A DNA stretch of 64,000 nt, taken from NCBI GenBank assembly GCA_043798375.1, contig JAZDOS010000042.1:1-64000 (forward strand). The letters are read 5' to 3'. The notes beneath the pieces were generated by a model. That model did no database searches, had not been told where the DNA came from, and was given only the letters and a program-made list of their open reading frames with translations. The translations under genes were made by a program, and so were the position numbers. The stretch is from JAPLMI01 sp043798375. Its GTDB lineage: Bacteria > Omnitrophota > Gorgyraeia > 2-01-FULL-45-10. Below are positions 13,001 to 22,000 of the stretch, one piece after another (the first letter of the stretch is position 1; every line of letters starts with the position of its first letter).

Positions 13001-16000
13001 TTCGGCGCCGCGCTCTTTATCGTCAGCAATTACCTGATGAGCACAGGCTGGTTCTACGCGGCTCTTGGAAACTACGCGCTGTGGACGGGTCTTGCGATAA
13101 TGATAGCTGCAATCCTGACACAGGTCGTAAGCCGTGTTCCAAGGGCGCGCAAGAGCATCTATCGTTTGAGTTCCATCGGAAGAAGGCCCTACCATGCCTA
13201 CCATTACTTCATAAGACAAATTTTAATGCTGCCGTATTACATGAATCTCATAATTGCCGGCATCCTCAGCCTGTTCATGACCGTAGACAGGTATCAGGGG
13301 GAGAATTTCTGGACCAGAGGAAGGCAGGGCCTTCAACCGCCAAGGTATGGCGAAAGAGGAAGCCTGCGGCAATACAGAAATATACTCTCAAATTGGTTAA
13401 GCACAAACTGGCTTATATTGGCGCTTCTATTTGTGCCCATCTATATTATAGTCGGTGACCCGATGGTCAAAGTTCATCTCAAACCTAAAATGATCGGCAG
13501 GCAGATTACGCTTGAAATAGAGAGGGAGTATCAGAACCATATATCAGGCGACTATAATCTCGATTCGTCCGAGATATACGGCATTCTGCGCTCCGATCCT
13601 TATATATATGTCCAGAACGGATGGGTTGAAGGCAAGATAAAAGTTTTTGACGAATACCTCGCCAACCACATCCGGAGCGGCAACGCCGAATCTCTCAAGT
13701 CAGCCGAGACGACACTCGCGTGGATCGTCGAGGGTATAAGAGCCGGGCAAGATTATATAAAATCTGAAGGCGGCGATGACGCCGAGGCCATAAAAGGATT
13801 CGAAGAGCTTGCAGAAATTTTCTTCGCGCTTTGCGCCAAATACAATATTCTCGACCTGTACTATCAGGTGCTTCCAGCCAAACCTGAAGTTATCGACGCC
13901 GCAAAATTCAAGATAGAGACGGACAACGCGGAAGCCAGGATAACAAAGACAGGTAAAGACGGTTCTTTTGAGCTTAAATGCTCGATCGATGGAAATGTAT
14001 CCGGGAACGCCGGCTATGTTATAGTGAAGGCGGATCTGCCGGACTCGGTGGATATGGCCGGTAAGGAATTTATCGTGGATTATGGTATTTCCGGCGGCCA
14101 GATCGGAAATAGAACCATCCAATCGATGGTAATTGACGGAAATGGAAACACGTATTTCAACCCTCTCTCGAATAAACTTCTGAAGGATAGCGCGAGTGTC
14201 AGGCCGGAAAAACAGCCGGCCGAACAATGGCTGAGCGAAAAAGACAGAAGCAGGGTTTTTAACAGGCAAAACATAAGAACTGTTCTTATAAAGATCGGCG
14301 GAAATGCGGCTGGAGATTGTCCAAATCTGGTAATTAGATTTGGAGCTCCGAGAATCCAGATAAGGCCTTCCTTCGTAACCGGTATAGGCAGCCCTGATAT
14401 AAAATCATCGATGAACAGGGCTGTTGAGCAAAGAGCGGGCAAAGCGAAAAAAGCCCGTAACCTCGAACCCGTAAGGCCGCTCGGAATATTGACCGGAGGC
14501 CTGGCTGTCGGAAGCTTGATAGGGTTGGGCATTATAACGTTGTTAAACACTCATGCCGGGGCGAATATCAATCCCTGGCTGTCTTTGGGTATAGGGCTGG
14601 GGTTGTCAATCGCGGGATTTATCATAGAAGCGTCGCGGCATTCAAGGGCGCGCATGAACAAACATAACGTTGATAGTATCCGAAAATCACAGGCCGGTTT
14701 TATGTATCCGAACGGTTGGGCTAAGTTCGGCGATTTTGACGAATTTGCGGCGTTGAAGCCCGTGTTGGAGTACCTCGGCATACCCGAAGATATGGTAAGG
14801 CCGTATACGTGGACAGCCGCCGAGATGCCGACAAACTGGTTGACGGCATTCATGGAACTGTTCAAGACCTCGCCGCCCAGGATCGCGACGGTTAAAACCG
14901 AAATAGACGATGAAGGTAATGTCAGAAAATATATAGAAATAACCCCGTCTTTACTCCTTCCCGGAAATGAATTATATCTCGAACAGATCCTGCGTCACGA
15001 ATTCGCGCACCTCGGCGGCGCCGGCGAGATCGGCGCGACATGGGCCGAGCGCGGCCTGTTGAGGACGATTTACAATATCCCGCCGCTCGTTATGGACGCG
15101 TTACTGCCCGGGGAAGAGGCGGGTGTATTCAATATCCCCGCGCCCGAACTTTTAGAAAAATTCAACCACGGATTTTTACTGAAACATGTGGGCAGGGCAA
15201 CCGTTATCAGTATGAGGATAGGCCGCGAACTCGGCCTTTCGGAAGAGGAGATGAAGCTTCTGGAATACGCTTCCGCGCTTCACGATGTCGGCGGAGATCC
15301 GAGAGCCCTCAACGAAAAGAAATTCTCGGAATATTCGGAGCGCATCAAACAGGCAGCCGACGAAAAATCTATAAAGAAGGCGGCGGATAAATTGGTCGAA
15401 CGCGCCGCGTCCAGTATGGGTATCGCGGTCCCCGAAGACATAGGAGCCAGATACGAATTATTCAAAACAGGGCTCGCGGCTATAGCGAGACTGAGCCGGC
15501 ATGAGATCGCGCAAAACGAGGAGCTTCTTAATTCCATATTCGATGTTCCGTCCAACACCCTGAAGATATTAAGGAAGAATAATATCGTTATATCCCCCGA
15601 TCTCGAGGTTCTCTTGAAATATCACGCGGATTACGCGGGCTTTGTGAAAGATAAACCGGCCTTCTCGATTCCCGCCGACAGGATGAGGATGCTCCTGTCG
15701 ATATTATATCTGACGGACATGTTCGAGCACGGCAATAACAGGTTTACCCAGCTTGTCCAGAGAGGTAAGGATCGCGTGGAAAACTTCCCCGAGACATTTA
15801 CCTTTATAGAGGGTATGTTCGCCGCGGCCGGGATGCTTGAACGGTGCAATCGCGAACCGGTGGACGCTCTCGTGAAACTGGTCCGTGCTGAGGACCCTGC
15901 GATCATGAAGGCAGTTACCGCCGCCCGCGAAACGGTCGAAGCCGGCGAGGCCGCTAAAATTTGCGAAACATTTAACCGCGCCAATATCATTCCAAGCTTC

Positions 16001-19000
16001 ACATTGAACGCATCCAGGGATTTTAAAGACCAGGAATCCGATTTCAGGAAGGGGCTTGAGGTTTTAAGGGCCATATTTACCGGCTCATCGGTAACCACCC
16101 AATATTCGTTCGAGGACCAGTGCAGGGACGAGCGGGAGCTGGCGAGAATAAAAAGCACGCCGGAATATCGCGCGGATAAAAGGACCTTCCACTTAAAGAT
16201 ATTAAATGATAAGAGAAGAATTGTCGATGGAAAGCCGAAAAGGTATGAGCTTAATCTTTCTTCACCGGATACGAAAGAACTTATAGAGAACAAGGGAAGC
16301 GTCCTGTATCAAATCGTTGAGGAACTTCAGCCCGAATATGTGAGCGTCCATATTAGCGCTCCGATGGAAGAAAGGGAATTTGGCACTGATGACAGGCCAT
16401 ACGAAGTCGGAATAAGCCCTCTTCTTTCACGCGAGGAGGTGTTGAATCGGTTCGTTGACAGGATCAATACTCTTCAGGACAATTTAAAAACGATAGGCCA
16501 TAATAATCCGGTTCTCGTCGAGTCCCTTGATTATCACGACGCGGCCCTGACGAAAGGCGCGTACGAATATATCACCGAACCCGCGTTTATCAGGGAAGTG
16601 CTTGCGCGGACAGGCGCGCATTTCCTTGCCGACTGCGCCCACATGTATGTCTCGGCAAAGAACACACATTTAGGCCGGCCGGATTACGACTACATGGAAT
16701 ACGTGAAACAGATCATCGATGAAGATACCATAGCCCTTGTAGACGAAGCGCATCTGACCGTGCCCGCCTATGACGCGAAGACCGGCCAGTGGCAGGATGT
16801 CCATCTTCCTTTTTATACGGATAGCGTTGAGGCCGGGGACGTAAAGAACATTCTGCGTTACATATTCGAGCTTCGCGCGAAAAAAGGCATAACCAAACCC
16901 ATAATCGTCAATTTTGAATCCGACTCAAACGAGACAGACATGAAGAATTCGCAGAAAGATATCACGGCGCTGGCCGATTTCTTCCGGCCTCATCAGAACG
17001 CACGGATGGCGATGGAATATGAAAGCATGAAGGATCTTTCTAATCCTTTTGACGCGGTAAAAATGCAAAAATCAAGGGGATTGTTTGAATGGGATGATGC
17101 GGCTGGTGCTTGGGATTGGAAACAGGGCGATGGCATAACGCTCTTACTCGGCCTGCCGTTCGAAGGGCCGATCCAGCAAAATATGGGTGAGATTGAGAAC
17201 GCCTTGAGCAGTTTAGAGCCGGACGCGAAAAAGCTTTACCTGATGAAGATAGAAAATTTCCACCTTACCGCCGCCGCCCTTACAGAGAATACTCTTGAGG
17301 TTTCACAGGATCCCGCGGTGGAAAAAGAAATATTGCGCAGATTGTCCGCGGTCCGCAGCCTCATTCAGGGCCAGGGAGCGGTAAAACTTAAATTCCATTA
17401 CAAAGATCTCACTATTACGCCGGGCGGCGAAATAGTGGCCCTCGGATTTGTGGAGAACGACAATTTATTCGCGATAAGAGACAAACTGCATTTCCGCGGC
17501 ATATCCTCACATTATACCGACATCGTTCATATGACGATAGGCAGGATATTCGATGAAAATATTTCGCCGGAAAGGCTTGCGGAATACAAAAGATTGATTG
17601 AAGCTCTGCGAGAGAAAAAAGACGAGCGCGGCAATCCCGCCGTTTTAGCCGATTTAACTATCGACAACGCTAATCTTTGGGATCAGCGCGGTGCAACGAG
17701 CGAACTCAGGTACGGCAGAAGCCATTCTCCGATCCCGCTCGAAGCAAGGCCCGAGATTCAGCCCAACGCGCCGCCGATAGTCGTTAAAACTGCTCCACAA
17801 GTTACCATAGAATCATTCACGAGCGAGCGCGGCCCGTCTACGGCAATGGCTGTGGCCAGATTAAAAGCCAGCGAAGTGACGGTCTATCCAGTATTTCAAC
17901 GGAATATAAAATCAAGCCGCGGAATGCAGCGCGATAGGGCTACGATGCATTTCGGCTATCAATTGGAAGGCGGCAAATTTCAGGATGTGGATGACGAAGC
18001 GCCGGATTATGAGCACGTAAGGAAAGATATATGGACAATAGAGGAGCATCTTGCTGAATTCAGGAAAAAGCATCCGGATGTTGAGATAATAGGTTTTGTA
18101 GGAAACGGTAATATACTCGCGAATACGGGCCTTTCTGCAAGTGTAATGTGGGTTGAGAGAAAGCTATGGGCAACAGAACAGGAAAAAGAGCTTATATATA
18201 ACGGCAATAGCAGAAACTACCCATCGCTGATATTATGGAAGGAGAACGGCCGTTACAGCGCGGAGGAAGTTAAATTTACGCGCGAGGGAAGGATTATTCA
18301 GGCGTCCACCGATAAAGATATAACCGAGGACGTTATCTTTACGAATTCGGGCGTAGGATTATTGAAACAAGGTCCCGGCCGGGAAACCGCACCATATGAT
18401 CTTGCCGCGCACTGCTGGCACGACTCTGATGTCAGGCATTATCTGGATTTCCCTTTCAGAAAAACGAATACCGGTAAATATATTCATTTTGGAGTAGATC
18501 AATTCTACGATAGCAAAGGAAATGTTGTGACGGCGCTTCTATCTCCCGCAATAGACGAAGAGCCGATTACTTTAAAATTAGAAGAGAATAAAATACCGCT
18601 GGACAATTACGATATAGTGGCGCTGGAAGCGGGCCTTAAAGAGAAAGGGTATGAGCCGGCCGCCTCAAGAGACGAGGTAGCATACGGAAGTTATTTTATC
18701 GCTCAGGATCTCGGCGAAATCAAAATAGGGTTTTTTAGAGGCATAAATCCTCATAATATCTGCGGCGTCGATTCCAAGGGAAATCTTATATGGGTTATCG
18801 TATCCGGTAAATCGAACAGGATAGGTATTACATTCAAGGAGGCCCAGAAGAAACTGAAAGAGATGGGGGCCGCGAGCGCCGTCATATTCGATAACGGTGC
18901 CGACGCGATGATGAACATAGATAATTCCTATGTCATTCCGTCTTTCCAGGGCAGGGATAGGATTCTGTCGATATTGGTCTTCGGCAAGCGCGCCCCGCCT

Positions 19001-22000
19001 GACACCCGGCCGCAGGCGCCGGCGGAGGCGGACTTTGCGGCCGCGAAATTCGAAGACGTGACTTTAAAAGACGGCTCGAAGTTCAGTTTGGCGTACCTTC
19101 CATGGAGAGGCAAATACAAGGCCGCGGCCGCGCAGGTGCTTGAAAAAAGACCGGATAAGACGCGGCCGATTTCACCGTATGATCATGACAAGGCTATTTG
19201 TCCGCTTTGCAGTCCGATCATTGCCGATGAAAAGGCGTATAACGGCGAAGGCCGTCAATATATTATCGTCGTCAACACTTCGCCGTTTGCCGAAGATCAT
19301 GCGCTTTTTGCGTCCAGAGAACCGCTGCCTCAAATTATCACTACCCCAAAACAGATAGAAGACATAGCGGGATACATGTCTGAAAAGGGTGAAGGGCGCG
19401 AAGCGATATTCAACGGATTTGATCCGAACAGGACGAGCCTGGCGCATCGCCATTATCACTGGCAGGTATTTAAAAGATCGAGCACGATATGGGAGAATTA
19501 CGCGAAAGGCGTGTTAAACACCCGATATTCCGAAGAGGAAAGCACGAAAACAGTTCGGGTTGAATATAGCGCTAATAAGGCGTTTTCGGTCAAGATTGTC
19601 ATCGGCACAGACATAAAAAAGATCAGCGAGATTTTGCTTAAAGATATCCGCGTCATCGAATCGAAGTCTCTCATACCGATGATAAATTTTAGGATAATCG
19701 ACGGGAAGTACGCGTTCGCGTTACAGGCCGGAACAGAAGAAAGGCCCGCCTCTCTTGTACGGCTGGATGAAGAAAGCCATGCCGGCATAGGGGCCGCGGA
19801 ACACTCAGGCTATATCATAACGGACACGGAAAAACTGTTCGATACGTTAAAAGATAGCCCCGAGCTGATAAAAAATATTCTGATTGACAGCCAAGCGCCG
19901 ATCGAAGAAGTTCTCGGCTCCGCCGACACAAACCCACCGGCCTTGCCCGGGACAAGGGGCCTCGAGCCTGTCGAAGGGCCGGCGCAAGCCATAAAGCAAT
20001 TCAATGACATGGCGTCGGGCATAATGGATCGCGGTTACGCGCCGATAATCGTTGCCGACCTGGACGGAACGATAACGGAACCTAATGAGCCGATATCCGA
20101 GGAGAACGCCAGGGCGATCATCAGGCTCGTTAAAAGCGGCGCCATTTTTGCGGTGTTATCCGGGATAAGTTTTAACAGGGTCAAATATCAATTCCTCGAA
20201 CCTATGGTTAGTTACCTGACAACTCCCGAAGAAAGAGATATTTTAAAAGGCATCCCTATCGCAAGCGATAATGGAACTCAGGTTTATCAGTATGATACCG
20301 AGGCCGGCGGATTCGAATGCGTCTGGGCCAAAGACATGGCTGAAGTTTTAGGAAAAGACAGGTATAGCCGGGCAGTGCAGGTTCTTAATAGATGCGCCGA
20401 TGAGCTCAATATCAGGCAGATGCTGGGCAAGGTGATGAACCGGGAATTTGATGATGAAGACTGGCAGGAGTTTCGAAGGGATCATATCATAGATAAAAGA
20501 AAGGTAAAGATCGGAAAAGATCACGATTATAAAAATATTGTTACGCAGATATCATTTATGGTTGTCGGCAATGAGGCTTCGCCGGAGGAAAAGGACCTGT
20601 TTTCCGAAGCGGACAAAGGCGTAGAGGCTGTCATCAGGAATCCTTATGCCGAATATATAAAGGAAGAGCTGCGTAAGGAAGGCATAGAGCTTGAAGTGAC
20701 CGTTTCCGGCAAGAGCTCGATAGATATTACACTGCCGGGAGCGGATAAAGGTTCCGGTATCATGACGATAGCGGGGCGTTTAAGAGCATCCAGAGATATC
20801 ATGATATTCTTCGGAGACGCCTTCAGGGCCAATGACGGGCCGGCCCTCAAATCTGTCAAAAGAGCGGTGAACTTTGGACAGGCCGTGGATTTTAAAAGAT
20901 TGCCTTACGATACGGAAGGATTAGAATCGGCGCAGTTTCCCGGCACAGGGCCCCGCGGCTTTAGGCTGTTGGCCGACAAACTGGCGCGCCGACTCGAGGA
21001 GCATAAGAGAGAGCCTGTAACCGGGAAGAAATTAATCAACGGGCCTGCCGAAATCGCCGTATTGGTACCGGCCAAACTCGAAAAAGCCGCTATTAATGCC
21101 CTGGAACCGGGCGCGATAGTAACCAAAGACCGGGAAATTTTCGACGAGCTTACCGGTACCGGCACCCCGGGCATCATCCTGACGGAAGGCATGACCGAAT
21201 CCTATTTAGGCAGTGATAACTTCAGGCTGTCGGTCCAGGCGATTCAGGCGATCGCTGCCGACAAGAACGGCGAGAAGCTTCGCAGGTTCGTCAACTTCCT
21301 CAAGAAGAAGTTACAGCTCATGGATAGATTCGATATCGATACAGCCAGGCAGAAACTCTTATCCGCCGGCGAGGGGGTGTCTATGTATACAAAGAGAATA
21401 AACGCGATACTTCCCGCTCTCTTACGCGAACAGCAGGCCAGGTTGGCTATGGCGTACAGCACGATGTCTCTACCCGAGGCTCAATTCAATAACCAGGTTG
21501 TTGTAGCTACCACAGACACAATAGCCGAAAACGACATCTACTTTTTCGACAGGATCATAAAGGCCTCCGAAAAAGGCATTGTCAGCCCGATCATCTACGG
21601 GGATAGACTGAAGACTCCGGAGGAGGCCGCGGCATTTGCCAGGGCAGGCCTGCGCGTCCAGGGCATCAGCGAAGGAAGGATCGATGAGGCCATGAAATCT
21701 ATAATATTCGTCGATAAATATCTCCGCAAGGACGACGGCTCTAATGCGCCGAAATCGCGCAACGACATCGTCATGGAGATACAGCGCGAGGTGTTCAAGA
21801 GCTTCGGGACAACCCCCGACCTGTATAACGATATCGGTATCAGGGCGATCGAGGGTGAACTGCAGGAAGGCAGAGAGACTCCGCTGCTCGGAAAACTTGT
21901 AGAGATAAAACCCGTAACCATAAATGGTGAGAAAGTCTACGTTTCGATCAACACCTATGAGATCACATTGGAAGTCGTGACTAAACTGAAAGGGACTATG

